Shown here one piece after another: positions 1 through 8,604 of a DNA stretch of 64,000 nt (its first letter is position 1; every line of letters starts with the position of its first letter). A program made the translations under genes and the position numbers. The notes beneath the pieces are model-generated. The model saw only the letters and a program-made list of their open reading frames with translations. It was not told the origin of the DNA and did no database searches. Where the stretch lies: positions 62,001-126,000 of the forward strand of contig NZ_WEIO01000006.1 in the NCBI RefSeq assembly GCF_009183655.1. Direction: 5' to 3'. The stretch comes from Bacillus aerolatus (GTDB lineage Bacteria > Bacillota > Bacilli > Bacillales > Domibacillaceae).

Positions 1-60
1 GGCGCTGGTGACTGCCTGATCGACAAATATTTTTGCTTCTTGGAAGAGTTTATTCCCCAT
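1..60 (-). CDS. Small protein, N-terminal fragment (DUF3813-like?)
   Basis: The reading frame runs off the left edge; only the first 20 codons are visible (begins MGNKLFQEAKIFVDQAV). The ATG lies directly after the stop codon of the upstream gene, and its Shine-Dalgarno GGAGG is embedded in that gene's last codons, so the two are translationally linked. The opening resembles short Bacillus proteins of the DUF3813 type, but this is from memory and weak. Function unknown. Confidence 0.5.
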   Translation of the reverse strand, partial: MGNKLFQEAKIFVDQAVTSA

Positions 61-225
61 TTAAAATCCTCCAAGCGTCATATTAGGATTTTCTTCTGTA
101 TTCTCGTTTGAATATTGGGCTTCTGCTTCAGAGTAAGTCATGCGGTAAGGGAAGAGCTCGTCATGCTTAGAAACTGAATCTTTGCCTTGTTGAACAAAAC
201 GTTTCGATTTATTGCTTTTTCCCAT
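61..225 (-). CDS. Hypothetical 54-residue protein
   Basis: A 54-codon frame preceded by a strong GGAGGGAT ribosome site 7 bases before the ATG. The product begins MGKSNKSKRF, is basic at the N-terminus and acidic in the middle, has no membrane segment or cysteine, and ends in a Gly-Gly-Phe. Small hydrophilic proteins of this kind are common in spore formers, but I do not recognise the family. It is followed without a gap by the partial gene at the window edge, forming a two-gene unit. Confidence 0.6.
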   Translation of the reverse strand: MGKSNKSKRFVQQGKDSVSKHDELFPYRMTYSEAEAQYSNENTEENPNMTLGGF

Positions 226-338
226 TATTCATCCCTCCGAAGTTTTAGCTTATTAGCACAGAAGGTCTCTGTGCCATTACTATTTTGTCTCAAAATTTTA
301 TTTATATGAAGTGAATAAAATGGATGAATGAAAAAATG

Positions 339-568
339 TTTTTATTTGCAAGTATAATTTTGAATCGAATGGTTATCATAACTAAGGCAAGGAACGAAAA
401 ACTCCAATGGGGTGATGGCTTTGGACGCATATCGTACTAACCCAGAAACGGGATTCTCAGTAATCATCATCATGTAAATGAGGTGTTTGTCGGAGAACAG
501 GTACATGTCGTATAAACCATTTGAACTTCTTGCATAATGACGGTGCGCCAATCGGCGTGCCGTTTCTT
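339..568 (+). repeat. Tandem unit A: promoter-like box, ~200-nt transcribed region, terminator
   Basis: First of two units with roughly 90 percent identity over about 195 bases. A TATAAT box at 353-358 is followed by a conserved stretch and ends in a hairpin at 540-563 with a four-base AATC loop and a T-rich tail, so the unit looks like a free-standing small transcript. The hairpin here has two G-U wobbles where unit B has A-U pairs. These pair only in a plus-strand transcript; the minus-strand copy would have A-C mismatches. Short frames exist inside (MALDAYRTNPETGFS start at 416), but no frame stays open in both copies. No known riboswitch consensus was recognised. The 226-338 stretch upstream holds nothing else recognisable. 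Confidence 0.55.
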
Positions 569-595
569 CTTTTTTGCGGACTAAATAAGCTGATT

Positions 596-830
596 TTTTT
601 ATTTTGGGGGTATAAACTTTTTGAAAAATGAACATGATAACTAAGGCAAGGGACGAAAAACTCCAATGGGGTGATGGCTTTGGACGCATATCGTACTAAC
701 CCAGAGACGGGATTCTCAATGTCAATTCCATCATGTAAATGAGGTGTTTGTCGGCGAGCAGGTATATGTCATATAAACCATTTGAATTTCTTGCATAAAA
801 AACGGTACGCCAATCGGCGTACCGTTTTCT
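596..830 (+). repeat. Tandem unit B, second copy of the unit upstream of fhs
   Basis: Second copy: TATAAA at 611-616, conserved body 634-800, perfect 11-bp hairpin at 801-826 with loop AATC followed by TTTT. It differs from unit A by scattered single substitutions and a 2-base length change near 722. That length change alters the phase between the two short conserved frames, which argues against one continuous coding sequence and favours an RNA or two very short peptides. The formate-tetrahydrofolate ligase gene lies 190 bases downstream with its own promoter. Confidence 0.55.
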
Positions 831-960
831 GATGTATTAATGATATCCCAAACTCATTGCAAATGGTGTACTAAATATTATTATCACGCTGACAAATATT
901 TGTGTGAAGGGTTGCTCTGTCGGAGTTTTTCCCAAGTTATTTGATGATTCCAAAATCGGC

Positions 961-989
961 GTTCTTTTTTCCTTTTTTCGTATTATAAT
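961..989 (+). promoter_or_regulatory. Sigma-A-type promoter of fhs
   Basis: A perfect TATAAT at 984-989, 27 bases before the fhs start, with a weak -35 (GTTCTT) at 961-966 and a 17-base spacer. Confidence 0.45.
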
Positions 990-1016
990 GAAGAAAAAAG
1001 GAAAGCAGGAAAAGAC

Positions 1017-2696
1017 ATGACAAAAATCACAAAACTGTTGACAGATCTTGAGATTGCATCGAAAGCCGACATACGCCCGGTTAAAGAGATTGCCGAAGCA
1101 GCTGGCATTCCTGAAGAAGCAGTGGAACTGTATGGTAAGTATAAAGCGAAAATAGATGTGACGAAACTGCCGAAGAAAACATGTAACGGGAAAGTCGTTT
1201 TAGTGACTGCGATTAGTCCGACGCCGGCGGGGGAAGGAAAATCGACTGTGACGGTCGGGTTAGCAGATGCGTTGTCCCAAATAGGAGAAAAAGCGATGAT
1301 CGCCCTCCGCGAGCCGTCGCTCGGTCCTGTTATGGGGATGAAAGGCGGTGCAACGGGAGGCGGTTATTCACAAGTGCTGCCGATGGAAGAGATTAATCTG
1401 CATTTCAACGGCGACCTCCATGCGATTACAACTGCGAATAATGCCCTCAGTGCAATGATCGATAACCATCTCCATCAAGGGAACAGTTTGCAAATCGACC
1501 CGCGAAGAATTACGTGGAAAAGGGTTCTTGATATGAACGACCGGGCATTACGGAATGTGACAGTCGGATTAGGCGGGCCGGCCCACGGTGTGCCGCGCGA
1601 AGATGGTTTCGACATAACTGTTGCTTCTGAAATTATGGCGATCCTTTGCTTGGCAACAGATCTAGTGGATTTGAAGGAGCGGCTGGCACGGATCGTCATC
1701 GGTTATACATACGGAAAAGAAGCGGTGACGGTGCGGGATTTAGGAGTGGAAGGTGCATTGACCGTTTTGCTCAAAGAGGCGTTCAAGCCGAACCTTGTTC
1801 AGACGATCGAAGGCACGCCCGCCCTCATTCATGGCGGTCCTTTTGCGAATATCGCCCATGGATGCAACTCGCTCATGGCAACTAACACGGCACGAAGTCT
1901 TGCTGATATCGTTGTGACGGAAGCGGGCTTTGGCGCAGACTTAGGTGCAGAAAAGTTTATGCATATAAAAGCACGGCAAGGTAGCTTTTCACCGGACGCC
2001 GTCGTCATCGTTGCGACGGTACGGGCGCTTAAAATGCACGGCGGCGTTCCGAAACAGCAATTGCAAGAAGAAAATGTAGAAGCAGTGCGGGCGGGTATCC
2101 CGAACTTAGAAAAACATATTGATACAATCCGCCGTTTCGGAATTGAACCTGTCGTTGCCTTGAACCGTTTCATTTCCGATACATCGGAGGAAGTGGAAGA
2201 AATTATTAGTTGGTGCAAGGCGAACAATGTGGCGGCAGCAGTGGCTGATGTATGGGGAAAAGGCGGGGAAGGCGGCTTCGAACTCGCTGGACATGTCATG
2301 AAACAGCTGAACAGCTTGAACAACTTCGCCCCGCTTTATGACGTCAAAGATAAAACTGCCGATAAAGTACGGACGATTGTACGGGAGGTTTACGGTGGAG
2401 AAGACGTGCAATTTACCGATAAGGCACTGAAACAGTTAATCGAGATCGAACGAAATGGATGGGGCGAAATGCCTGTATGTATGGCGAAAACACAATATTC
2501 GTTTACGGATGAACCGAAACTAACGGGCCGTCCAGAAGGATTTACAATTACAATACGGGAAATCATTCCGAAATTAGGTGCTGGATTTCTCGTCTGCCTA
2601 ACCGGTGATATTATGACGATGCCAGGATTGCCGAAACAGCCTGCCGCACTGAATATGGACATTGACGCGGAAGGGAACATTACAGGGTTAATGTAA
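1017..2696 (+). CDS. fhs: Formate--tetrahydrofolate ligase
   Basis: ATP-dependent ligation of formate to tetrahydrofolate, giving 10-formyl-THF for purine and formyl-Met synthesis in the cytosol. The 559-residue length is typical of the family. The ATP-binding P-loop TPAGEGKST is at residues 69-77, and the conserved GREPSLGP-like segment and the [20 protein letters not shown] region (about 110-135) are intact. The ATG is preceded by AGGAAAAG. It is a single-gene unit between the tandem repeats and a perfect hairpin terminator. The tetrahydrofolate riboswitch consensus is not recognisable upstream. Confidence 0.96.
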   Translation: MTKITKLLTDLEIASKADIRPVKEIAEAAGIPEEAVELYGKYKAKIDVTKLPKKTCNGKVVLVTAISPTPAGEGKSTVTVGLADALSQIGEKAMIALREPSLGPVMGMKGGATGGGYSQVLPMEEINLHFNGDLHAITTANNALSAMIDNHLHQGNSLQIDPRRITWKRVLDMNDRALRNVTVGLGGPAHGVPREDGFDITVASEIMAILCLATDLVDLKERLARIVIGYTYGKEAVTVRDLGVEGALTVLLKEAFKPNLVQTIEGTPALIHGGPFANIAHGCNSLMATNTARSLADIVVTEAGFGADLGAEKFMHIKARQGSFSPDAVVIVATVRALKMHGGVPKQQLQEENVEAVRAGIPNLEKHIDTIRRFGIEPVVALNRFISDTSEEVEEIISWCKANNVAAAVADVWGKGGEGGFELAGHVMKQLNSLNNFAPLYDVKDKTADKVRTIVREVYGGEDVQFTDKALKQLIEIERNGWGEMPVCMAKTQYSFTDEPKLTGRPEGFTITIREIIPKLGAGFLVCLTGDIMTMPGLPKQPAALNMDIDAEGNITGLM

Positions 2697-2705
2697 CGGG
2701 AAAAG

Positions 2706-2740
2706 GCCTTGCAGATGATTAATCATCTGCAAGGCGGTTT
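2706..2740 (+). terminator. Intrinsic terminator after fhs
   Basis: A 30-base perfect palindrome at 2706-2735 starting 10 bases after the fhs stop. The T-tract is poor (GGTTTC), so release may be incomplete. Confidence 0.7.
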
Positions 2741-2794
2741 CAAATCTTCGGGATCCACCCTACTTCCACAAACGGGACATGTGTGGATGCTTGT

Positions 2795-2825
2795 TTGTGG
2801 ATTAGCAATACTTTCATGGTACAAT
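2795..2825 (+). promoter_or_regulatory. Possible promoter of the lactonase gene
   Basis: TTGTGG at 2795-2800 and TACAAT at 2820-2825 with a 19-base spacer, longer than ideal; 30 bases ahead of the start codon. Confidence 0.3.
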
Positions 2826-2855
2826 GAAAGTTATAAAGTTATTGGAGAGGGGTAA

Positions 2856-3923
2856 ATGACGATGACAAATAACAATAAGTTTATCGGGTATGTTGGAACG
2901 TATACAAAAGGCGACAGCAAAGGGATTTACACTTTTACACTGGATACAGAGACAGCGAAAATCACTGATGTGAAGGCAGCAGCAACATTGGATAACCCTA
3001 CATATTTAACCATTAGCCAAGACAATCGATACTTGTATGCTGTTGTAAAAGAAGGTAGTAAAGGCGGGATAGCTGCTTATTCGATTAACAACCAGACGGG
3101 AGAACTTGAAGCACTAAACCGGCAATTACTTGAAGGGGCATCTCCTTGCCACGTGAGTGTTAACCGTGAAAATCTTACAGCAGTAACGGCTAATTACCAT
3201 AAAGGAACTATTGAGTCGTATGCAGTAGATCAGGAGAAAGGAACGGTAAGTCCCGTATCATCCATTATGGAACATGAAGGTTCAGGTCCGAATAAGGAAA
3301 GGCAGGAAAAGCCACATGCACATTACGCTGGTTTTAGCCCTGATGAGAAATATGTGTTAGCTGTTGATTTAGGTATCGATCAATTGATTACATATCAAGT
3401 AAACAAAGGTATATTATCGGAAGCAAACAGACTGTTTGCTAATCCGGGAAGCGGCCCTCGGCACCTTGTTTTTCATCCAAATGGAAAATACGCTTATGTG
3501 ATGACGGAACTTAGCTCGGAGGTCATCTCTTTAATATACAATCCGGAAGATGGCAGCTTTACAGAGTTACAGTATACTCCTACAATCCCAGCAGACTTTA
3601 GCGAGAACAATCAAGGCAGTGCCATTCACATTTCCTCTGATGGCCGCTTTGTGTACGCAGCAAATCGGGGACATGACAGCATTGCGGTTTTTAGTGTGAA
3701 TCAAGATTCAGGTGAGCTTACGTTTGTTGAACTTACATCTACGGAAGGAAATTGGCCGCGTGATTTTATCTTGGACCCAACCGGAAAATTCCTGGTTGCT
3801 TCCAATCAGGAATCTGGCAATCTTGTATTATTCTCAAGGGACGAGTCTACAGGAAAGCTCACCCTTTTACAGTCTGATGTTTCCGTGCCTGATCCAGTAT
3901 GTGTTAAGTTTTTGAATGTTTAA
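2856..3923 (+). CDS. pgl: Lactonase family beta-propeller protein (6-phosphogluconolactonase type)
   Basis: 355 residues with the repeating blade pattern of the YkgB/Pgl lactonase family: the N-terminal FIGYVGTYTKGDSKGIYTF motif, the PHAHYAGFSPDEKYV segment near residue 150, GPRHLVFHPNGKYAYV, and a closing blade near the C-terminus. In Bacillus this family hydrolyses 6-phosphogluconolactone in the oxidative pentose phosphate pathway; substrate here is inferred from family. No signal peptide. The chosen ATG follows GGAGAGG; a second ATG six bases on (MTNNNK) is an equally possible start. Confidence 0.85.
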   Translation: MTMTNNNKFIGYVGTYTKGDSKGIYTFTLDTETAKITDVKAAATLDNPTYLTISQDNRYLYAVVKEGSKGGIAAYSINNQTGELEALNRQLLEGASPCHVSVNRENLTAVTANYHKGTIESYAVDQEKGTVSPVSSIMEHEGSGPNKERQEKPHAHYAGFSPDEKYVLAVDLGIDQLITYQVNKGILSEANRLFANPGSGPRHLVFHPNGKYAYVMTELSSEVISLIYNPEDGSFTELQYTPTIPADFSENNQGSAIHISSDGRFVYAANRGHDSIAVFSVNQDSGELTFVELTSTEGNWPRDFILDPTGKFLVASNQESGNLVLFSRDESTGKLTLLQSDVSVPDPVCVKFLNV

Positions 3924-3973
3924 TCGTATCATAGGCGTTTACCTTTCCTTAGTTAAATTACGGTGAGTAAATA

Positions 3974-4006
3974 ATAGATCGGCTTAATGCCGGTCTATTT
4001 TCTTTT
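3974..4006 (+). terminator. Terminator after the lactonase gene
   Basis: Ten-base-pair stem (ATAGATCGGC with its partner, one T-G wobble), 5-base loop, then TTTTCTTTT. Confidence 0.75.
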
Positions 4007-4164
4007 GTAAAAGGCAGAATGCAATTGAACAAGCTAGCCGCTCAAAAGTCCCGTTGCCTAACTGGAGAAACTTATTTGCAGTTAAAGGGTTTAAGGAATG
4101 GCAATCAGAATATATTTAGTATTCAGGTGTTTTTACAAATTTACTAAACAAAGGAGCTTTGCCA

Positions 4165-5952
4165 ATGACGACATACACAAGTAGAAATGACGTGCCGATA
4201 CATGAGAAGTGGAATTTAGCCGATATATATGCTGATCTTAGCAAGTGGGAGGAGGATTATCAGCGCATTGAAAAAATGACGGAAAGCTTGAAAAAATTTG
4301 ATGGTGACATTCACGATGGTCATTCTTTATGTCAATATCTCAAACAAAGGGAAGAGTTATCTTTTTTATTCAACAAATTGTATGCATATGCCATGTTGAA
4401 AGTGGATGAAAATACGAGGGAAACAAATGCCCAATCGTTCTTAGATCGAGCGAAGCAGCTTAGCGTGAAAGTGAGCGCCTCTACTTCTTTTTTCATGCCT
4501 TACTTATTAGACCTGGATGAAGAAACATTAAAAGGATACATATCTGCAGAAGAAGGGTTGAAATACTTTGAAGAGGACTTAATTGAGTCGTTCCGATACA
4601 AACCGCATGTGTTAAGGAAGGAGCAAGAAGAAGTCCTATCCGAGTTAGGTGAGGCACTCTCAGTTCCAGGCCATACATTTGGCATGATGAATAATGCTGA
4701 TATCAAGTTTGGAGAAGTTACCGGAGAAAACGGGGAACGAGTGGAACTCACAAGGGGAATGTATGCAAAATTAATTGAAGATGAGGACCGCGAAAAGCGC
4801 AAGGAAGCGTATAAGGCCTATTATCAACCGTATAAGCAATTAAAAAACTCCATTGCTTCAACCCTTTCAGCAGCCATTAAAAATAATGTCACAATGGCCA
4901 AGATTCGTCGTTATCCTTCAGCACTGGAAAAAGCTTTATTCGGTGACCAAGTACCGAAAGAAGTATATGAAAACCTCATCCTTACAACGAAAAACAATAT
5001 TGCTCCACTCCATCTATACAACCGGATTCGTAAAGATAAGTTGAAGCTGGATGAGCTCAGGCAATATGATATGAGTGTTCCGCTAGTAAACGGGGTAAAA
5101 CCTGTGATTACTTACGAAGAAGCGTTTGAAACGATGTGTAAGGCTTTATCACCTCTTGGGGAAAAATATATAAGCATCTTAACAGAATTTAAAGACGGTC
5201 GATATATTGATGTGCGGGAAACACCCGGCAAACGGTCAGGTGCGTACAATCTCGGAGTGTATGGCGTTCATCCATTTATTCTTTTAAATCACCAGGATGA
5301 TTTAGACAGTTTATTCACGCTGGTTCATGAATGTGGCCACGGTGTTCATAGTAAACTAAGTTCGCAGCACCAGCCGCAAATTACAGCCCGTTACAGTATC
5401 TTTGTGGCGGAAGTGGCTTCTACAGTGAATGAGGTATTATTGATTAACTACTTGTTAAAAAATGAAAAGGATGCTGAAATGGGTAAACACCTGCTCAATC
5501 ATTTTATCGATCAATTTAAGGGGACATTCTTTACGCAAGTAATGTTTGCTGAATTCGAGAAAAAGACACATGAAATGGCTGAAAAGGGGCTGCCATTAAA
5601 TGTAGAAGTGTTTAATCAAACGTATGAGTCCCTGTTCAGGGAATACCACGGAGATGACATAGTGTTTGATGACGAAGTGAAATTTGGATGGTCAAGAATT
5701 CCTCACTTTTACCGGCCTTTTTATGTATACAAATATGCAACAGGATTTGCTTCAGCTATCCATTTGGCCACTAAGATTCTTGAAGGCGATCAGGGTACGC
5801 TGAATGCATATTTAAAATTCTTAAAGAGCGGCAGTTCAGATTATCCGCTCGAATTGCTGAAAAAGACTGGTGTAGACTTGGCGACACCGGTTCCTATAGG
5901 AAATACACTAAAACGGTTCGGAGAATTAGTGGAAGAATTTGCGAGACTTTAA
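4165..5952 (+). CDS. pepF: Oligoendopeptidase F (M3 metallopeptidase)
   Basis: Cytosolic zinc peptidase that degrades short peptides (typically 7-17 residues in the family). The M3 signature HECGHGVHS places the zinc ligands and catalytic glutamate at His388-Glu389-His392. The N-terminal helical domain and C-terminal PVPIGNTLKRFGELVEEF tail are complete; 595 residues is normal. I use the ATG at 4165 because AAGGAG ends 8 bases before it; a TTG six bases upstream lies too close to that site. The gene stands alone and ends in a strong terminator. Confidence 0.93.
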   Translation: MTTYTSRNDVPIHEKWNLADIYADLSKWEEDYQRIEKMTESLKKFDGDIHDGHSLCQYLKQREELSFLFNKLYAYAMLKVDENTRETNAQSFLDRAKQLSVKVSASTSFFMPYLLDLDEETLKGYISAEEGLKYFEEDLIESFRYKPHVLRKEQEEVLSELGEALSVPGHTFGMMNNADIKFGEVTGENGERVELTRGMYAKLIEDEDREKRKEAYKAYYQPYKQLKNSIASTLSAAIKNNVTMAKIRRYPSALEKALFGDQVPKEVYENLILTTKNNIAPLHLYNRIRKDKLKLDELRQYDMSVPLVNGVKPVITYEEAFETMCKALSPLGEKYISILTEFKDGRYIDVRETPGKRSGAYNLGVYGVHPFILLNHQDDLDSLFTLVHECGHGVHSKLSSQHQPQITARYSIFVAEVASTVNEVLLINYLLKNEKDAEMGKHLLNHFIDQFKGTFFTQVMFAEFEKKTHEMAEKGLPLNVEVFNQTYESLFREYHGDDIVFDDEVKFGWSRIPHFYRPFYVYKYATGFASAIHLATKILEGDQGTLNAYLKFLKSGSSDYPLELLKKTGVDLATPVPIGNTLKRFGELVEEFARL

Positions 5953-6000
5953 AATATAAAGCAGGATTTATTAATATTCCATTATTCGTCACTTTGTATC

Positions 6001-6040
6001 GCCGTTTTTGATGTTAGCAGCATCGAAAGCGGCTTTTTTT
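6001..6040 (+). terminator. Terminator after pepF
   Basis: Thirteen-base-pair stem starting GCCG, 7-base loop, seven Ts. The GATG/CATC core resembles the hairpins at 9386 and 11643. Confidence 0.8.
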
Positions 6041-6203
6041 ATTATTCCCATCTTCACGAATTCAAATGCAGCAAAGTAATTGAAAACAACTTTCCAACAA
6101 ATATCTTTCTTGATTCAGGGCATATTACCCTTAGAGAGTGATGAACTTGAGTCACCTTCAAAACGTAAAGTAAAACGAAGAAGCAATCATAGGAGGGTAT
6201 GAA

Positions 6204-6428
6204 ATGAGTAACCAACCTCAACATAACTCGGGTGAACATCAAGCGAAAATAAAAAAGATGGAACAAATGATTACTGATACACTTGATAATGTCGATAAGA
6301 CAGAAGACGCCATGAAGCATGCCGAAAGTGCGGCACAAATAGAGGCGCTTAAAGAAGAAAATGCGAATCGACTAGAAAGTGTGGAAGATGCCCGCAGAGA
6401 GATCGAAGAAGAACGTTCATTTTTATAA
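6204..6428 (+). CDS. tlp: Small acid-soluble spore protein Tlp
   Basis: 74 residues, highly charged and helical, with the Tlp-family pattern KIKKMEQMITDTLDN followed by an EDAMKHAES segment and an EEN-x-RxES repeat. Tlp proteins are minor spore-core proteins made in the forespore. AGGAGGGT precedes the ATG by 8 bases. A CATATTA box at 6121-6127 could be a sigma-G -10 element, but no convincing -35 is visible. A terminator follows at once, so it is monocistronic. Confidence 0.8.
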   Translation: MSNQPQHNSGEHQAKIKKMEQMITDTLDNVDKTEDAMKHAESAAQIEALKEENANRLESVEDARREIEEERSFL

Positions 6429-6432
6429 AGCG

Positions 6433-6470
6433 ACGGGCATCCCCGAGAAAGGGTTGCCCGTTTTTCTTTA
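6433..6470 (+). terminator. Terminator after tlp
   Basis: ACGGGCA/TGCCCGT stem extended by CCC/GGG across a T-T mismatch, loop CGAGAAA, then TTTTTCTTT. Confidence 0.8.
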
Positions 6471-6540
6471 TATTTGGATATAAAATGTTTAGCCATTTAG
6501 TTTTAAGTGAAAAATGCCACTGTAAGGGGGGATTTTTTTT

Positions 6541-8160
6541 ATGGAAAAAACAGAACGAACGGTCGCCGAATTAATCCTTGATCAATTACACATATTTGGC
6601 GTGAAGCGAATTTATGGTGTAGTCGGCGATGCGATTATTGGGTTGATCGATGCGCTGGCAAGCCAGGATAAAATCAAATTTATCGCCGTGAAGCATGAAT
6701 CGACGGCTGCTTTTATGGCATCTGCGGAAGCAAAGCTGACCGGCGGTCTTGGTGTTTGCACCGCTACAATGGGCCCAGGGGTGACAAATCTGCTGAACGG
6801 ACTTGGTGATGCCTACTCTGATAAAGCTCCCGTCCTTGCGATCACGGGCCAAGCGCCGCGTAACAAAATCGGGACAGACTTCCAGCAATATGTGGATCAA
6901 CAGGAGTTAGTAAAGCCATTTGCCGCTTACTCTGCAAATCTGGCCAGTCAAGATGCCATCATTGAATTACTTCAAAAAGCAGCTCAAACATCACTCGGCC
7001 AGCGGACAGTTACCCATCTGTCCATTCCGAAAGATCTTTTTGAAAAACTGGCTGCTGTTAAACCGCGCCAGTTGCCAACTGTAATAGAGGGAGATTCCAC
7101 CACATTCAAACAGGAAAGCTTAGAACAGGCAGCGGCTATCATGAAAACAGCCAAGCGGCCCATGATTCTTGCAGGCGCCGGTTCAGCCGCTGCCTCGAAG
7201 GCGATCGAGGAGCTTGCAGACTTGTGGGGAGCCGGTATTCTTACTAGCCTGGGAGGTAAAGGTGTGTTTAGCGACTCTTCTCCAAATCTCCTGCAAGGAA
7301 TCGGAGAAGGAGGAAATCCTTACGCGTCTGAGGTTTTTAAAGAGGCGGATGTTGTGCTGCTTGCCGGCGTAACATGGTGGCCGGATGGATATGTACCAAA
7401 AGATGCGAGAATCATTCAAATTGACAACAACCCGGATAAAATTGGGAAAAGCATTCCAACAGAGCTTGGTGTCATAGGGGAAGCAGGTGAAGTCATCCCA
7501 CCATTAAAAGAGAGTCTTAAAAGCTTCACCCCAAATACAGACTGGCTGACACGCCGCCATGAAATAAAAGAGAAGTGGGCGGAACAAAATGAGCGGGAAG
7601 GCAACACGCCAGGCTCTCCGATTTACCCTTCGAGAATTGTCCGTGCAATAGAACGAACGGTTGCCGCAGATGCTATTCTTACACTGGATACAGGCGATGT
7701 AACTGTATGGATGAACCGTAATTTTCGACAGAACAATCAAACGGTGTTATTTTCGGGGTATTGGCGCACAATGGGGTTTGGCCTTCCAGCGGCCATTGCC
7801 GCTAAGCTTGCGAGCCCTGAAAGACAGGTGGTTGCTGTGGTCGGAGACGGAGGGCTTGAAATGGTGCTTGCCGATCTTTTAACTGCGACCCGCTACAATC
7901 TCAACATTACGGTTGTCGTTTTCAATAATGAAGCACTGCAAATGGAAAGAGATAAAATCAAAGCAGCGGGGGAGAAGGAAATAGGTGTGGATCTGACCAA
8001 CCCTGATTTTGTTAAAATCGCGGAAGCATGCGGATGGAGGGGATTCAGTGCAGACACAGATGCTGCCTTAGAATCGGCACTCGCAGAAGCACTCAATACA
8101 GCTTCACCTGCATTGGTAGATGTCCGCACTGCCCAGGCTTTTTTTCCGGAAACTGAATAA
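6541..8160 (+). CDS. ydaP: Thiamine-pyrophosphate enzyme, pyruvate oxidase type
   Basis: 539 residues in the order of the POX/acetolactate synthase family: N-terminal pyrimidine-binding domain with the catalytic Glu53 in AVKHESTAAF, central FAD/nucleotide-like domain, C-terminal diphosphate-binding domain with GDGG and NN about 27 residues later. Closest in feel to B. subtilis YdaP, a general-stress pyruvate oxidase that makes acetate or acetyl phosphate, CO2 and peroxide or reduced quinone. The AAGGGGGG ribosome site is strong. I looked for a sigma-B promoter and found none convincing. Exact substrate is inferred. Confidence 0.82.
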   Translation: MEKTERTVAELILDQLHIFGVKRIYGVVGDAIIGLIDALASQDKIKFIAVKHESTAAFMASAEAKLTGGLGVCTATMGPGVTNLLNGLGDAYSDKAPVLAITGQAPRNKIGTDFQQYVDQQELVKPFAAYSANLASQDAIIELLQKAAQTSLGQRTVTHLSIPKDLFEKLAAVKPRQLPTVIEGDSTTFKQESLEQAAAIMKTAKRPMILAGAGSAAASKAIEELADLWGAGILTSLGGKGVFSDSSPNLLQGIGEGGNPYASEVFKEADVVLLAGVTWWPDGYVPKDARIIQIDNNPDKIGKSIPTELGVIGEAGEVIPPLKESLKSFTPNTDWLTRRHEIKEKWAEQNEREGNTPGSPIYPSRIVRAIERTVAADAILTLDTGDVTVWMNRNFRQNNQTVLFSGYWRTMGFGLPAAIAAKLASPERQVVAVVGDGGLEMVLADLLTATRYNLNITVVVFNNEALQMERDKIKAAGEKEIGVDLTNPDFVKIAEACGWRGFSADTDAALESALAEALNTASPALVDVRTAQAFFPETE

Positions 8161-8278
8161 GGGAACGGTAAACTGAATGCTGATAGCAACAACGTATATA
8201 ATTTAAACATAAAAGGTACTAGAGAGCAGAGAATTTTAATGGAAACAAAAACAATTTAAGAAAGTTTTATAAAAGACT

Positions 8279-8336
8279 CTAAAATAACAACGAAGAAGGT
8301 GTCCTAAAATTGGGCACCTTCTTCGTTGTTTTAGAA
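8279..8336. terminator. Long hairpin after the pyruvate oxidase gene
   Basis: Roughly 24-base-pair stem (AACAACGAAGAAGGTG and its complement) with a 7-base loop; the 3' side contains GTTGTTTTAG rather than a clean T-run. Confidence 0.7.
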
Positions 8337-8477
8337 GGGGTGTTCTTTTTCTTTTTATAAAAATAATTATATCAACATAACAAATTAACGGTATAAACCC
8401 GTGTTTTTTTGCATATTGACTTTAAATAAATATATAAATAAAATAAAAATACGTAATATAGAGTGTTTTATTCAATA

Positions 8478-8546
8478 GGCGATTCATCCCCCACTTCATA
8501 CTGGGCTGCGCCCTTCGCGTATTTGAAGATGGGGGGTATTCTCGCC
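8478..8546 (-). repeat. 69-bp stem-loop resembling an IS200/IS605 right end
   Basis: GGCGA and TCGCC close a long imperfect stem that includes ATCCCCCA opposite TGGGGGGT and CTTCA opposite TGAAG; the loop carries a second small hairpin (GGGCTGCGCCC). Read on the minus strand it ends GTGGGGGATGAATCGCC, which looks like right-end/omega-RNA hairpins of IS605 tnpB elements. No tnpA or tnpB is nearby, so this would be an orphan end or a palindrome-derived element. The rest of 8337-8604 is AT-rich with nothing else recognisable. Confidence 0.4.
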
Positions 8547-8604
8547 TGAAAATCTGATAAAATAAAATAGCATGCAATTGATACACGTGTTGAGGAGGAG
8601 AACT

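Noticed and set aside
340-690. Minus-strand frame encoding 115 residues and a nested 69-residue one
   Set aside because: No ribosome site, covers repeat hairpins, and substitutions between the copies keep plus-strand pairing instead.
339-1016. Tetrahydrofolate riboswitch upstream of fhs
   Set aside because: The repeat body does not match the THF-riboswitch consensus that I know, and each copy ends with its own terminator before the fhs promoter.
4009-4124. 33-codon open stretch ending KGFKEWQSEYI before pepF
   Set aside because: No start codon or ribosome site, and no family recognised; perhaps debris from an old gene, but not supportable.
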